From NCBI GenBank assembly GCA_026018925.1, contig JAKSZU010000002.1, positions 95,142,475 through 95,206,474 of the forward strand: a stretch of 64,000 nucleotides of DNA, in the 5' to 3' direction. This document shows, one piece after another, positions 34,497 to 45,564 of the stretch. The notes under the pieces were generated by a model that saw only the letters and a program-made list of their open reading frames with translations, was not told the origin of the DNA and did no database searches. Positions within the stretch are counted from its first letter, which is position 1. Every line of letters starts with the position of its first letter. Position numbers and translations under genes: made by a program. This stretch comes from Tupaia tana (Eukaryota > Chordata > Mammalia > Scandentia > Tupaiidae).

Positions 34497-35530
34497 CATA
34501 ACAGTGATGAGAGGTATTGTTATATATGGGAAAACTATTTCTGGATGAGACCTGCATTGTCTTCTGAATGAATATTGACCTCATCAAGTCTCATTAAAGG
34601 GTCGACTGCCCATAGATACTAAGGTAATTTTTGCTTTCTTAATTTAGGAAGTAAAAATAGACTATGGGTAGGCCTGGGTTTACGGTGGAGAAACAGTTTG
34701 ATGATTCATTTATACGCTTTTAAAGTGGATCATTTAATTTTCAATGTGAATCAACTGATTCTTGTTTGTCTGGACTTCTTTTTTCCCTAAAAGAATGAAT
34801 CAGAAGACCTTCAAGAATCCCTTTCACCAAACAGTGACAAAGACAGAGAGGCAGAGAGGCTATCATGAAACTGAGTTGCAACTGCATATGCTCAACTGCT
34901 GTCGGGCTGGGTCAGGGTGCAACTGTGAGCCCTGCACACTTGGAGTCGTTATTTCTTACTTGGCTTTCTCCTCCTGTCACTCTAGATTGCAAGCTGTATT
35001 GTTTAATGTTGCAAAAGGAGAATTGAAATGTCTGCCTGCCTTGCAGTTGAGTACTTTTTATTGTCTCATTCCGTATTTATCACCAAGGCAGTCTGTAGAT
35101 TTTAGATCAGGATCAGTGAGGCTCGCCGTTCTTTTTACCCAGTGTCTGGCCCAGCTCAGCAGGTTTATTCTACTCAATTTAGGACTGAAGACCTGTGGGC
35201 TTTAATTTTGTTTTAGCCAATGGCATTTGAAATATATTTGTTGAAGTGGTTTTGAAACATTTACTGAAATCCAGCTAAAAAGCAGGCTTTCAAAGATCAA
35301 AGATATTAATTAAATAACATACTCAGGGTCATCTCACTCTGTCAGTGCCTTCCTAGAAATTATACTTGATGAATTTCGGCAAAGTGTTTCCTTCCCTGGG
35401 AAGAAACAGGAAGCCAATGTGGAAGAACCTTAATGAAGCTAAGAAAACTGAGAGAAGAGACTTTCTGCTTCTACCAGTAGCAGATGAAGCAAATAGCTAC
35501 TGGAAACTAGTTTTAAGAAGTGGTCTTTAT
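34496..35530. other. No recognised gene or repeat
   Basis: A 147-residue frame (34762-35205) has no motif I know. The region is otherwise unremarkable. Confidence 0.4.
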
Positions 35531-35792
35531 GGGATCAGCAGTTGGCATAATTGCCATGTTGCTGGACTCCCATGTAGTCGACCGCGGTTTGAGTCCTGGA
35601 CCTGGTGGCTTAAAACTCACGCCGAGCGCGTATGCAGGTGTGCCCAAGATCCCGAGAGGAGAATGGAGGAGAAGGGATTGCGGCGTGGCCATTCCCCCTG
35701 GGGGCTATTTCTCGCTTTCTGTCTCTCTGTCTCTCTCTGTCTGTCTGGCGAGCTCATGCGCCCTATAGCAAAATCCTCTCCCCCCAAAAAAA
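35531..35792 (+). repeat. tSINE-L, young-looking
   Basis: GGGATCAGCAGTTGGCATAA head, GTCGACCGCGGTTTGAGTCC with CpG sites kept, CTATAGCAAAATCCTCTCC tail with few A. Frames of 146 and 124 residues spanning it are SINE-derived. Confidence 0.92.
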
Positions 35793-36001
35793 GGTGCTCT
35801 GTATGATAAAGATCAAAATATTGGAGGGCATATAGGAAGTGAAAATAGTTATGGATGCTGAAGACCATGTGGAACGGGGTTGGGGGGGTGGATGGAGAAG
35901 GGAAGAGTATAGAGAAGGATAGCAAGAGAACAAAGAGAGGCATGACGTCAGTGGGACACAGAAATGGTTTATTACCTGTTGATGAAAACATAAATAGTAT
36001 T

Positions 36002-36110
36002 CTCAGCTGGTCTGGTCTGAGAAGTATCTCATGTTGGATAAATTCTTTATAAAAGCCAAATGATATATAGTGATTGAATGTTTAAAAAAATGAGAATAAA
36101 TAATAATAAT
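36002..36110 (+). repeat. Unidentified small retroposon unit, copy A
   Basis: About 80 bp starting CTCAGCTGGTCTGG, with TCATGTTGGATAAATTC and GATATATAGTGATTGAATG, then an A-rich tail. It matches 42217-42287, where the same start point follows a SINE break. A weaker relative may follow at about 36180-36280. The RNA of origin is unknown. Confidence 0.5.
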
Positions 36111-36329
36111 CTGAAAAAAATGATGAAAAACTAGTTGATGATGATGTGGATAGTAATGTCTTCATCTTGACTGATATGCATGGTCATTGTGCTGGAAAAA
36201 GAAATGTAAGATGTTGTGAAGATATATGTGATTCAATGTAATATATAAAAGATTATGATAATAAATAAAATTTAATTTAAAAAAGAAGTGCCATATTTTA
36301 CATGCATCATACTTGTTACTCATGCGTTT

Positions 36330-36480
36330 ATATGATGTATTTACGTATTAGTGTCCCCTGCTAGGGTGTAAGCTGTGAGAGGGCAAGGCTCTCTGTTTTG
36401 TTCACTGACATGTCCCAAGTGCCTAGAAGAGTATCTGGTACATACTAACTGCCCGTAGTTATGTGTTGCATGAGTGAGTG
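36330..36480 (+). repeat. L2 3' end relic
   Basis: CTAGGGTGTAAGCTGTGAGA, TGTTTTGTTCACTGACATGT, CCCAAGTGCCTAGAAGAGTA and a TGAGTGA terminus fit the L2 3' end. Confidence 0.68.
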
Positions 36481-37007
36481 AAATGCTCTCATGTCCTGGG
36501 AGCACGTCACTTTTCCCCTGAAGAGGAGCTCTCTATCACCTCTACTGTACCTCTTTACCGTCTCAGAACACCTTTCCCTCCTGTCACCCAGTGCACCTTG
36601 ATCCTCTGGAGAACACAGTCCTCGGGAGGAATAGCCCACCTTCTGTTCTTGCTGTTCGTGAAGGGAATCCACCATGTGCCTTGGGGAGTGGACCTGAGAG
36701 GAGTCCATACCCCACATGGTCTTGGTTACAAGACAAAAGGAGAAAAAGAAAAAAGGACACCAATCTAGAAATCTAGAACTTAATCCCATTGAAAATACAA
36801 GATTGGAAAGACTCTTAATATTAGTGTGACTTATAGAGTTTTGGTGAGTATTTGGGGCTGCACAGCTAAATAGCAAGATGATGTCGATTTGCCCCAGTAC
36901 AAAAGATGAAGATTGTGGTAAAAACTGATTTATTCAACCTATGTGGATAATGTTTACTCCACCCCTCTCTTCATGAAACAACTGCAGTGGCTACAGTGTT
37001 GTATTGA
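36481..37007. other. No recognised gene; opposing frames
   Basis: Frames of 96 (+) and 143 (-) residues overlap at 36445-36876. I do not recognise either, and two-strand openness suggests composition and not coding. Confidence 0.4.
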
Positions 37008-37017
37008 AAGAGGCAAG

Positions 37018-37157
37018 GGGGACCAGCAGTTGGCGTAATGGCTATGTTGCTGGACTCTCATGTAGTCGACCGCGGTTAGAGTCTGACTCTGGGGGTTGAT
37101 TTCTCACTTTCTATCTTTCTGTCTCTTTCTGTCTCTCTGGTGAGCAAAAGCCTCTCC
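37018..37157 (+). repeat. tSINE-L with internal deletion and intact TSD
   Basis: The head to box B is normal (GTCGACCGCGGTTAGAGTC), then it jumps to the final GTTGATTTCTCACTTTC and CT tract. The end is GAGCAAAAGCCTCTCC. The TSD AAGAGGCAAG is perfect (37008-37017 and 37158-37167). Confidence 0.88.
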
Positions 37158-37275
37158 AAGAGGCAAGAAACTAAGCGTACATTTAAGGTATCTTCTTACC
37201 TGCCCCTGTGTGGCACTTTGCCAGGCAGATTCATAACGGTGAAAAAGTAGGAGCTATCAAAATGTCAGTGGGAGG

Positions 37276-37558
37276 GGACCAGCAGTTAGTGTAATGGCTA
37301 TGTCACTGGCCTCCCATGTAGTTGACCGCAGTCCGTGTCCTGGCCCCGGTAGCTTAAACTCACGCCGGGCGCGTGTGTGTGCGCGTGCCCAAGATCCTGA
37401 GAGGAGAATGGAGAAGGGATTGTGGCATGGCCAACCCCCCTGGGGGGTGATTTCTCTCTTTCTATCTCTCTGTCTCTCTGTCTGGCGAGTGCATGAGTCC
37501 TATAGCAAAAAAAAACCTCTCCAAAAAAAAAAAAACAAACAAACAAAAAAAAAAAAAC
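37276..37558 (+). repeat. tSINE-L, recent
   Basis: GGACCAGCAGTTAGTGTAA head, CCGGGCGCGTGTGTGTGC middle, CCTATAGC tail with A and AAAC runs. The TSD AAATGTCAGTGGGAGG is perfect over 16 bp (37260-37275 and 37559-37574). Confidence 0.96.
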
Positions 37559-37574
37559 AAATGTCAGTGGGAGG

Positions 37575-39732
37575 AGAGGAAGCATGGAGAGTATAAAGAA
37601 AATACGTTCTTGAACTGTTAGATCTGCAAAAACCCTTCTATTCCCCTGTGGTGGTCATGGAAACCATTGCATGGATCTCCTTTCAGGAGACCCTGCCTGG
37701 GAATTACAGGTGACTGGCAGGTTCCACCCCCTGCCTCTTGGAATCCACCATGATTCCAAGGTTTCTCTCAGGCAAAGATGGAGCAGATGGCATTACTAGA
37801 GGCATGCCGTCCCACCCAGTGTGGGAGTCCTGATGCTTCCAGGTCGTAACACTCATCTGCCCCCCCCCCCCTTGCTCCCTCCTTTATCCTTCGTAGGAGT
37901 TTCTCTCCGTAAGTCTCTTGCATATCAATCCCATCTTGGCATGAGCTTCTTGGAGGACTTGAACTGATATACCCACCCACCCACCCCTCCACACACACAG
38001 AGCCAGTAGATTCTGCCAACTCACAAAATCCTTGATTATCAGAACTAAAGAAAGATACTGTGGGTGAAGATGTCATCTTCTAGAAGCCGTATTGGGGAAA
38101 TGCACCCCAAATGTAGGTGGCAAATGTCATCTCTGATCATGGAATGGAATCAAAAAACGAGGCTCTTGACCTGATTCTCAAGTGACGTTAGAACACCATA
38201 ACCTCTTAAATAAGTGTGTATGAAATTAAGATGTGTGTAATTCTCCCTGACAAAGATCTATAGCTTTCATCGCATTCACTCACAAAATTACCAACCGTGG
38301 AAGCTAATTGTCAGTTCACACGTCACGTTAACGTGAAATTTGTGTTACATAACCAATCTTATGCAATAAGATTCATGCCTCCATTTTCCACCCCAAACTA
38401 CATGAACTTTAGTCATCTTCAGAGCTTTGCAAATGAAGCCTGTAGTACAAAAATAATCAGTACCACATTCTTCGTCTAACATGGAACTTTAAAAGAAGGC
38501 ATGCTCTAATTTAAGTAGTTATTAACTTGAAATAAATTAGCAATTGAGAAATTAGTAGGTTACTTTTTCATATTAAAGGACTGAATCTCAGTAGAAGATC
38601 TCCCAGCCCAGATCATGCTTAAAGTTAATGCACTAGCAGATAGCGCAAAAGCACCTCTAGCAGCTGTTCTCAAGGAGAAGGTTTATGTCAGCACCACTTA
38701 GGTCAACTACACTCAGAACATTCGCGTCAGCACCATAAATACTGGCACATCAGCATCTCTATTTTATACCCCCCCAAAAAATGTGTATAGTTTAATTAGA
38801 CCAAAGACAGGGAAGAGTTTGTTGATAGCTCATCCTGGAAGTAATGGCTTCCTAAGGGAGACATTCCTGCCCCACGCTGGGGAGCCATCTAATACTTGTC
38901 AGTGTAAGTCAGCCCCTCATGGTTTGTTCCCTATAGGAAACTACATTCAGAAAGTAATAACCTCACCCGTGAATCTAGGGGAATATTTATGGGGCATTGC
39001 GATCAATAATTTGTCTGGACACCTGCAGACATCTGTGCTTTGCTGGTACCAGTTTCAGCCAAGTGCTAGCAATTCTTCCCTATGCTCAATTAAATGCCAA
39101 AGGAAGAGAAAGCTTTTACGGAGAGAACTAGCAATGTAACAAAACAGCTCCACAATCCACTGCTCGGCTGCAGCCAGCGAGGCCTTTGAGGGGAAAGCAA
39201 GTGCCTCTGAAGGGATAGTAGAGCCATGGACAAAAGAAAAAAGGCTTGAGGACAGATACAGAACTCTCTTCTTTTGACTTTGGCCCTTACCTTGGTAGAA
39301 ACTCTCAATTTCTCAGTTCTTGGTAGAGGAAGCAGCTCAAGTTCATGGAAAACTCAGAAAAGCGATTTTATTGGGTGGAGGGAGGGCAATTGATGTATAG
39401 GATGTTATGTTTGGGGCATCCAAGGGGTAATTACATCCAGTCAGTTTCAGGAAATATTGAATCATTTGAAACCTTCACTATAGAGAGCAGGATACTAGAA
39501 ATAAATGTCAGAAGGGTTAAAATAAACCTGTTCAGACTCCTGCAGCAGACACCAGAGATCTCATGATGATGACACTACAGACTAACTTCAAACCGAGTTG
39601 CCACCTCTAGCTAAGCTCCTTCCTGACGGTGAACTAAGTTTCATGTATTTAAGTCTCTTCTGGAATTTTCTCATTCCAAAATAGTAGTCCGATACATCCT
39701 GCATTAAAGACCTGTTCTGAAACAAACACACA
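37575..39732. other. No recognised gene; 12-C run
   Basis: A run of 12 C lies at 37860-37871. A 118-residue frame at 38783-39139 has no domain I recognise. I see no exon-like splice pattern. This is one of the longest SINE-free stretches in the window. Confidence 0.4.
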
Positions 39733-39740
39733 CACACAAA

Positions 39741-40000
39741 TTTTTTTTTGAGAGGTTTTTGCTATAGGGCGCGTGCGCTTGCCAGACAGACAGAGAGAGA
39801 CAGAGAGATAGAAAGCAAGAAATCACCCCCCAGGGGGGATGGCCATGCTGCAATCCCTTCTCCTCTGTTCTCCTCCCAGGATCTTGGGCACACACGCACA
39901 TGCGCCCAGCGTGAGTTTTAAGCCACCAGGTCCAAGACGCAAACCACAGTTGACTACATGGGAGTCCAGTGACATAGCCATTACGCTAACTGCTGGTCCC
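39741..40000 (-). repeat. tSINE-L, reverse
   Basis: TTTTTTTTTGAGAGGTTTTT tail side, CCCCCCAGGGGGGATGGCC palindrome, TAACTGCTGGTCCC head. The left flank is a CA run. CACACAAA occurs on both sides as a likely TSD. Confidence 0.92.
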
Positions 40001-40002
40001 CC

Positions 40003-40736
40003 CACACAAAACTCTTTTAAACATTGTTCTTCATTGCAGAGATCACATGGGATAGTCACTAAGTGCGAGGTGGTCATCAACATGACCCAAATCAGGTGAG
40101 GGCTGCTGTCTCAGGTTTTAGCCACCTACTGAAAATCCTTAAAACAGGTCCCTGATAGAACCCAGCAAGGGTCGGACAGTGCCGAGCTTGTGACTGCCGA
40201 CGTCCTCAACCAAGAGATGTTAATGCTCCCCAGAGCACCCATGGTCAACCCTACTGACCCGAAGTCTTTTCTTAAAAGTATAAAAATCTTTTCATCAGTT
40301 TGACCAATGTGTATTCCATATTTTAAAGAGATACTTTCATAGATATCATTCTGTAAAATCCCGTTATGGACATAAGGATCGGGGTAAAATATGTTAGGTG
40401 TATTATGTTACTTGGTTAACTCAGAGTAATCATTTTTACTTGTACCTCATCTTTTTGAAGGATCACAAATTGCTTTACTGCTACCACTACAGAGCCACTG
40501 TTCAATCATTTTGAGAAATTATAAAGGACATACACATAAAAAACCCTCTAAATGAAAGAAGGGAAATGTTTTTTCCTATCTAATAAAAAGGAAAAATGAG
40601 TAACACATAAAATTACAGACTACCAGATTTGTGAGTACCAGAGCCAATGATGAGACAAGCCCATCATACTGCCTAAGGTATACAGCAATGGACACAACTT
40701 TTTGGAGAGCATCATACTAAGAAGGACTGTGCAGAG
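40003..40736. other. No recognised gene or repeat
   Basis: Unique DNA without supported features. Confidence 0.45.
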
Positions 40737-40748
40737 TGTTTTGCTTTG

Positions 40749-40953
40749 CTTTCGTTTTCTTCTTGAGAGATTTTTGCTGTAGGGCACATGTGCTTGCTGG
40801 AGACATAAAGGGCACACTGCAAGCCCTTCTCTTCTCTTCTCCTCTCAGGATTTTGGGCATGCACACTTGCCTGGTGTGAGTTTCAAGCCATAGGGTCCAA
40901 GACTTGAACCATGATCGACCATGTGAGAGTCCACTATATCACCTGCTGGCCCC
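40749..40953 (-). repeat. tSINE-L, middle deleted
   Basis: GAGATTTTTGCTGTAGGGCA tail side, CTCTCAGGATTTTGGGCATG, CACCTGCTGGCCCC head. The TSD is TGTTTTGCTTTG (40737-40748) against TGTTTTGTTTTG (40954-40965). Confidence 0.87.
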
Positions 40954-41029
40954 TGTTTTGTTTTGATGCAATTTTAATGTCCATAGGTTTCTAAGTCCAT
41001 TGTGCAGAGTAAACAGCATGGGGCCATGG

Positions 41030-41150
41030 ACTAGACGTTCAAAGACATAGATCTCACATTATCACTTCCACAAACTCCCTGTGACTGTCAGTAAATCCCT
41101 CATCTTTCATTTCTGGTTTCTCCTCCAATATAATCACGTAATACTTCTTA
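41030..41150 (+). repeat. MIR relic (possible)
   Basis: CTAGACGTTCAAAGACATAG, CCTGTGACTGTCAGTAAATC and CATTTCTGGTTTCTCCTCC resemble the MIR core region. Confidence 0.5.
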
Positions 41151-41747
41151 CTTGTCAATGTGTCTGGAACTAGAGCCCTTGAGAAGCTTAGGACCCATGT
41201 CCCAAATCCAGAGATATTGTACCTCTGGTAAATGTCACCTTGGGTAGCTAGGGGCCTAACTAACAGAATCCCTATCTGCTAAAACTTGCCCCTTGGATGG
41301 AGGAGATTTGGGATGAAAATGGCTCCTATTTCATTTTCCCCTTGAGAAGCGCTGAATACTACAAGCATAGATACTTCTATATTCAATTTTCTTTCCCAGG
41401 AAACCAAATGGAGAGTGAAAATGGCACACAAAGATTGGGAATTGTCGGTTTTGCTCAAATTATGAGATAGTAGAATAGAGTAGATGAAAGAGCTGTATTC
41501 TCAGTGCTCCTGCCCATCACACTGTGGAGTGGTTTCCTTGCAGTGTCTAGGGTGAGCTGGCACCTGCAATTCTGGACAGGGTTGCCCACTGAGTCCTGTT
41601 TTCTATATCACCCCTCTGAGGTTCTGCATTCTGCAACCTTCCAGGTGCACCTAGGGTCAGCCAGACGCCGTGGACAGTTCTGAGACTCACAACATTCTGG
41701 GGCATCCTGGGGCCTTATAACTGAACCCTGGTTCAAGGAGGTTGCCT

Positions 41748-41750
<3 letters not shown>
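41151..41750. other. No recognised gene or repeat
   Basis: Unique DNA of moderate GC that leads into a TA microsatellite. Confidence 0.45.
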
Positions 41751-41804
<54 letters not shown>

Positions 41805-41811
41805 ATATATT
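41751..41811. repeat. (TA)n microsatellite
   Basis: About 30 TA units with one TT break. Several more TA runs follow up to 42580. Confidence 0.95.
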
Positions 41812-41820
41812 GTTGGTAAG

Positions 41821-41966
41821 TGGCAGTAGCAATACATAATACAATTAAAGTTAAATGATCTCAATCAAATAACTTGGGTGATGTAGAAATGAAGGGAAAT
41901 ATCTATAATAAGATGTTTATAATTCCATTTATGATATTTTGGATCCATTCATGAGTCTATAATAAA
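41821..41966 (+). repeat. Direct duplication, copy 1
   Basis: 146 bp matching 42935-43080 without gaps and with 6 differences by my count (about 96 percent). It is flanked by TA-rich DNA on both sides. Confidence 0.93.
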
Positions 41967-42125
41967 TTAATATATATATATATGCATATATGTATATATA
42001 TATGTGTGTGTGTGTATATATATATATAAAACTTTAAATATATGTTGTATATAATTTTGTTATATATTGGGTCATCGAAAACATCATGATGTATTTTTGT
42101 TTTTCTATGTAAAAATGCATCATGA

Positions 42126-42501
42126 GAGACCAGCAGATGGCGTAATGGTTACATTGTGAACTTCCATGTAACCAACCATGGTTATAGTCCTGGACCCAGT
42201 GGCTTAAAATTCATGCCTCAACTGGGCTGGTGTAAAGTGTATTCATGTTGGAAAATTCACAAGCTAAGTGATGTATAGTGATTGAAAGTACAAAATAAAA
42301 TAAAATATATATTAATAATAAAAAAAACACCTCATGCGGGGTGCATGTGCATGGGTGCCCAAAATCCTGAGAGGAGCATGGAGGAGAAGGGATTGTGGCA
42401 TGGCCACCTGCCCTGGGGGGTGATTTCTCACTTTCTGTCTCTCTCTGTCTCTCCAGCAAGCACTCACACCCTAAAGCAAAAATCTCTCTCTCAAAAAAAA
42501 A
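42126..42501 (+). repeat. tSINE-L inside the miniature element, itself split
   Basis: GAGACCAGCAGATGGCGTAA head, TAAAGCAAAAATCTCTCTC tail. The TSD GCATCATGA (42117-42125 and 42502-42510) is target DNA from the miniature element. A small retroposon interrupts it at 42217-42331. Confidence 0.9.
42217..42331 (+). repeat. Unidentified small retroposon unit, copy B
   Basis: Starts CTCAACTGGGCTGG, contains TTCATGTTGGAAAATTC and TGTATAGTGATTGAAAG, then an A-rich tail to about 42329. Short TSD TCATGC (42211-42216 and 42332-42337). It starts at the same base of the unit as copy A at 36002. Confidence 0.65.
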
Positions 42502-42555
42502 GCATCATGACTTTTCTGATGACCCAATATATATGTTATATGTATTTAAAGTTAT

Positions 42556-42559
42556 ATAT

Positions 42560-42614
<55 letters not shown>

Positions 42615-42634
42615 TTATATATACACACACACAC
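42556..42634. repeat. (TA)n(CA)n microsatellite
   Basis: TA units pass into CA units twice. Open frames here are artefacts of the dinucleotide repeats. Confidence 0.95.
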
Positions 42635-42674
42635 TTTATACAAATATTGTATAGAATACATATAAATACATATT

Positions 42675-42758
42675 TATCGGGCTGTCGGAAAACTCCTGAC
42701 ATATATTTTTTCTGCTTTCCATGCAAAAATGCATCATGACTTTTCCAACAACCCAATA
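42675..42758. mobile_element. Mariner-type miniature element, copy 4
   Basis: TA, GGGCTGTCGGAAAACTCCTG on the left, ATGACTTTTCCAACAACCCA on the right, TA. This is a clear hairpin of about 80 bp. Confidence 0.87.
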
Positions 42759-42934
42759 TTTAACATATAATATATAATGTAGGCATTTTGATGAATATGT
42801 TTATAATTGATATGTATTTAGTTGGCATATAATCACTTTTTTACTGAGGTTCAAGGTAAAAAAGTATACTGCCCTTGGTGAACTACCACCTTTACTTAAA
42901 CACAGATCAATATATGCAAAACTATTGTTCTAAC

Positions 42935-43080
42935 TGGCAGTAACAATACATAATACAATTAAAGTTAAATGATCTCAATCAAATAACTAAGGTGATGTAG
43001 ACATGAAGGGAAATATCTATAGTAAGATGTTTATAATTTCATTTATGATATTTTGGATCCATTCATGAGTCTATAATAAA
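42935..43080 (+). repeat. Direct duplication, copy 2
   Basis: Second copy of the 146-bp unit, offset by exactly 1114 bp from copy 1. The flanks differ outside the unit on the right and within about 10 bp on the left. Confidence 0.93.
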
Positions 43081-44749
43081 CAGAAGAGCTGCTGTCTACT
43101 TTTTAGAACTTGGTAGATAAAATCTCTAAGCTCAAAATAAAGAAGGTGTTCCTGGGACTGGCCATGCAAGTGCATTTCTTAAAGCCAAGCCACCACTCCA
43201 GAGCCTCTTCACGTGTCTCAGTGTAATCATTAATGTAAAGACCTCCCAGTTTGACCTTCACATTTAATTACTTCTTTTCCATCTACCATTTTGCATGCTT
43301 TTTCATTCTACCACCTTAGTAATCAATAATTAAAATTTTAATCCTATCATTTAATCATTTAAATAAGATCTTTTAATTCCATGTAAAAAATAAAATTAAT
43401 CAAGATACATAAGTAAAAATCAAAATTTCAAGCCATTTTACATTTGCATGACTCCTAGAAATGTCAGGTATATTTTTAAATCTTCTTTAATCCATTCAGT
43501 CAATCGTGTTGAGAGCCAACATGTTAGCCCTGTCAGTGCCCGGTCAAGCTGAAAGGATCACACTCTGTGACTCAGGGCTAGAAGGAATGTTTTAGTGCTT
43601 GAAAAACTGTCAACCACCTCATGATATTTTCCATTTTATGGGAGCTCATTATAGCAGTATTCATCCCTCTTAAAAATCCGTCCATGACTTACTGTCAGAT
43701 ATACTTCCTTCAATTAAAGGTTACTCTCCCTTATAATGTTTCCAAACATATACTCCTTTTTTCTTTGAAAAGTGTGGAGTTATTAGCAAGTGTGAGAAAA
43801 TAGGCTTGATCATCACATTCTTTGACAGCTACCATCACTCTTCCTACTATTTTTTCTCTCTGAGACACCACAACCTTTTTATGTCGGTGCTGTCTGTGCA
43901 TGTTTATGACATCTATCACCACGGGCCATGCCTGCTAGGGTAAAGATACAGCGCCAGAGGAGGGAGAGACATCACCGGCCAAATCCCCTGTAGATTGTGT
44001 CAGAGTGAGTGATGATGGTAGAAGCTTGTAGGAGAACAGCAGAACCTGTGGGATTCTAGGGTGCTTTATCTAGATCAGAATTTGTGCAAACTTCCTGTGC
44101 TGAGTATTTTCTGGGACATTTTTCATATTCGCATAAGCCAAAATTTCATCTTTAAGGTTAGGTCATTCCATATCCCAAGTTACTCAACCAAGGTTATTTT
44201 TCAGTGTTTTTGTGACTCAGTTTGATAGGTACATGATGTTTTGATGTTTAATTCTGAGTCCACTCAATATTTTTAGGAAAGGATCCCAGTCTTACAAGAA
44301 AGCAATATGAAGAATGGGAAAATGCAAATATTATTGAGTAGCTTGTCACTGCCAATAGCTTTTTCAGGGAGAGGAAGTGTTGAGATCTCTGTTATGTTTG
44401 TTCCAAGTTTCTGAGCACAGCTGCAAGGTTCCTCATGATTTGTATCATCTCCAATTATTGCTTAGTTCTTTAAAAATGTATTTTACATATCACCCCATCC
44501 TCAGCCACCCTCACTTTGCAGTCACCTTAATATAGCATGTTCCAGAAACATGTGTGCATGGAGGTGTGCCTAGAAGACCGCCATTCACTGTGGATTAACA
44601 TTTATAACCCAAGTTAGGCTTCTGGCCTTATTTGCAAATGATATTATACATGGACTCACATAAATACAATAACAGGATATTCAACTACTCGCCATACAAT
44701 TTTAAATTAGCCCCTTTGCTGGTCCATACTATCCAGATTGTTTTTTAAA
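43081..44749. other. No recognised gene or repeat
   Basis: About 1.7 kb of unique-looking DNA. Frames of 60-63 residues at 43621-43922 overlap on both strands and are not convincing. Confidence 0.45.
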
Positions 44750-44759
44750 AGTAAATCCT

Positions 44760-45210
44760 AGGCCAGCATCATAGCCAAGCAGTTTAGGGAGTTGGATTCC
44801 ACATGGCCAACTGTGGTGTAAATCCCAGCCATCATGGCTTGAAAAACATGCTGGGCACACGTGAGTGCATGCCCCAAATTCGAAAGAGATGGAGAAGTGA
44901 AGGAAAGGATTGTGGCATGACCATGCCCCACTGAAGGGTTCTTTCTTTCTCTCTTTCTCTCTCTGGTGAATTCATATACTCTCTGGAAATTAAAAAACTA
45001 ATAGTTGGCACCAACAGGTGGCATGGTGGTTATGGTGCTGGACACTCTCACATGGCCAACCTCAGTTTGAGTCCCAGACCTGTTGGCTTGCTTTCTAACT
45101 TTCCTTCTCTCTCTCTTTGTGTGTGTCTCTCTCTATGACCAAATTAAAATAAATAAATGAATAAATAAAAATTAAATAAATAATTCTAAAAATAATTAAA
45201 AATCGATAAA
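44760..45210 (+). repeat. tSINE-O with a tSINE-S in its tail
   Basis: GGCCAGCATCATAGCC head, GCCCCAAATTCG middle, TCTCTGGAAATTAAAAAAC tail side. The outer TSD is GTAAATCCT (44751-44759) against ATAAATCCT (45212-45220), so the tSINE-S at 45007 lies within its A-rich tail. Confidence 0.82.
45007..45190 (+). repeat. tSINE-S nested in the tSINE-O tail
   Basis: GGCACCAACAGGTGGCATGG head, box B GTTTGAGTCC, GACCAAATTAAAATAAATAA tail. Confidence 0.85.
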
Positions 45211-45337
45211 AATAAATCCTGGGATTTGTTATGAATAGCATTGTTTTGTGTTAATGACTTTAACTTATTAACCGAAAACATTTTACACACATCACAGTTT
45301 TCATAAATTTGTTTTGGTATTTCCTCAGTTTCTTTTT

Positions 45338-45558
45338 TTAACCTTTATTTATTTCTTTCATGAGTAAGGAAGACAGAGACCATACCCACAAGGGCCTTCA
45401 CACTGAGATCCAGACCCAGTTTCAGCGAGCCCCAGATCACGGGCACCCACATGCCCAGCGTACTTAGGAAGATCTTAGATAGGAACCTGGAACCTTCCAA
45501 TGTGCACCTTTACAGAGCAGCAGGTTTTATCATTGTATCACTGTTCAGCCCCATTTCA
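45338..45558 (-). repeat. SINE-C, copy 1
   Basis: The reverse complement has a tRNA-like head with GGTTCCAGGTTCC, the middle GATCTGGGGCTCGCTGAAAC, GTGTGAAGGCCCTTGT, and the tail CATGAAAGAAATAAATAAA. A second copy at 63410 shares the order of these blocks. It is not related to tSINE-L apart from the tRNA-like head. Confidence 0.65.
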
Positions 45559-45564
45559 TCAGGT

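Larger units (their letters stand above)
42065..42533. mobile_element. Mariner-type miniature element, copy 3, split by a SINE
   Basis: TA then TTGGGTCATCGAAAACATCA on the left (42067-42125) and GCATCATGACTTTTCTGATG then ACCCAA on the right (42502-42531). Joined conceptually these give the same 80-bp foldback as the other copies. Confidence 0.85.

Noticed and set aside
36002-36082. Y RNA origin for the small retroposon, from its CTGGTCTGA start
   Set aside because: The resemblance covers only about 10 bases and the rest does not follow any Y RNA I know.
38783-39139. 118-residue open frame in a SINE-poor stretch
   Set aside because: No family resemblance, no promoter or splice evidence, and its length is compatible with chance.
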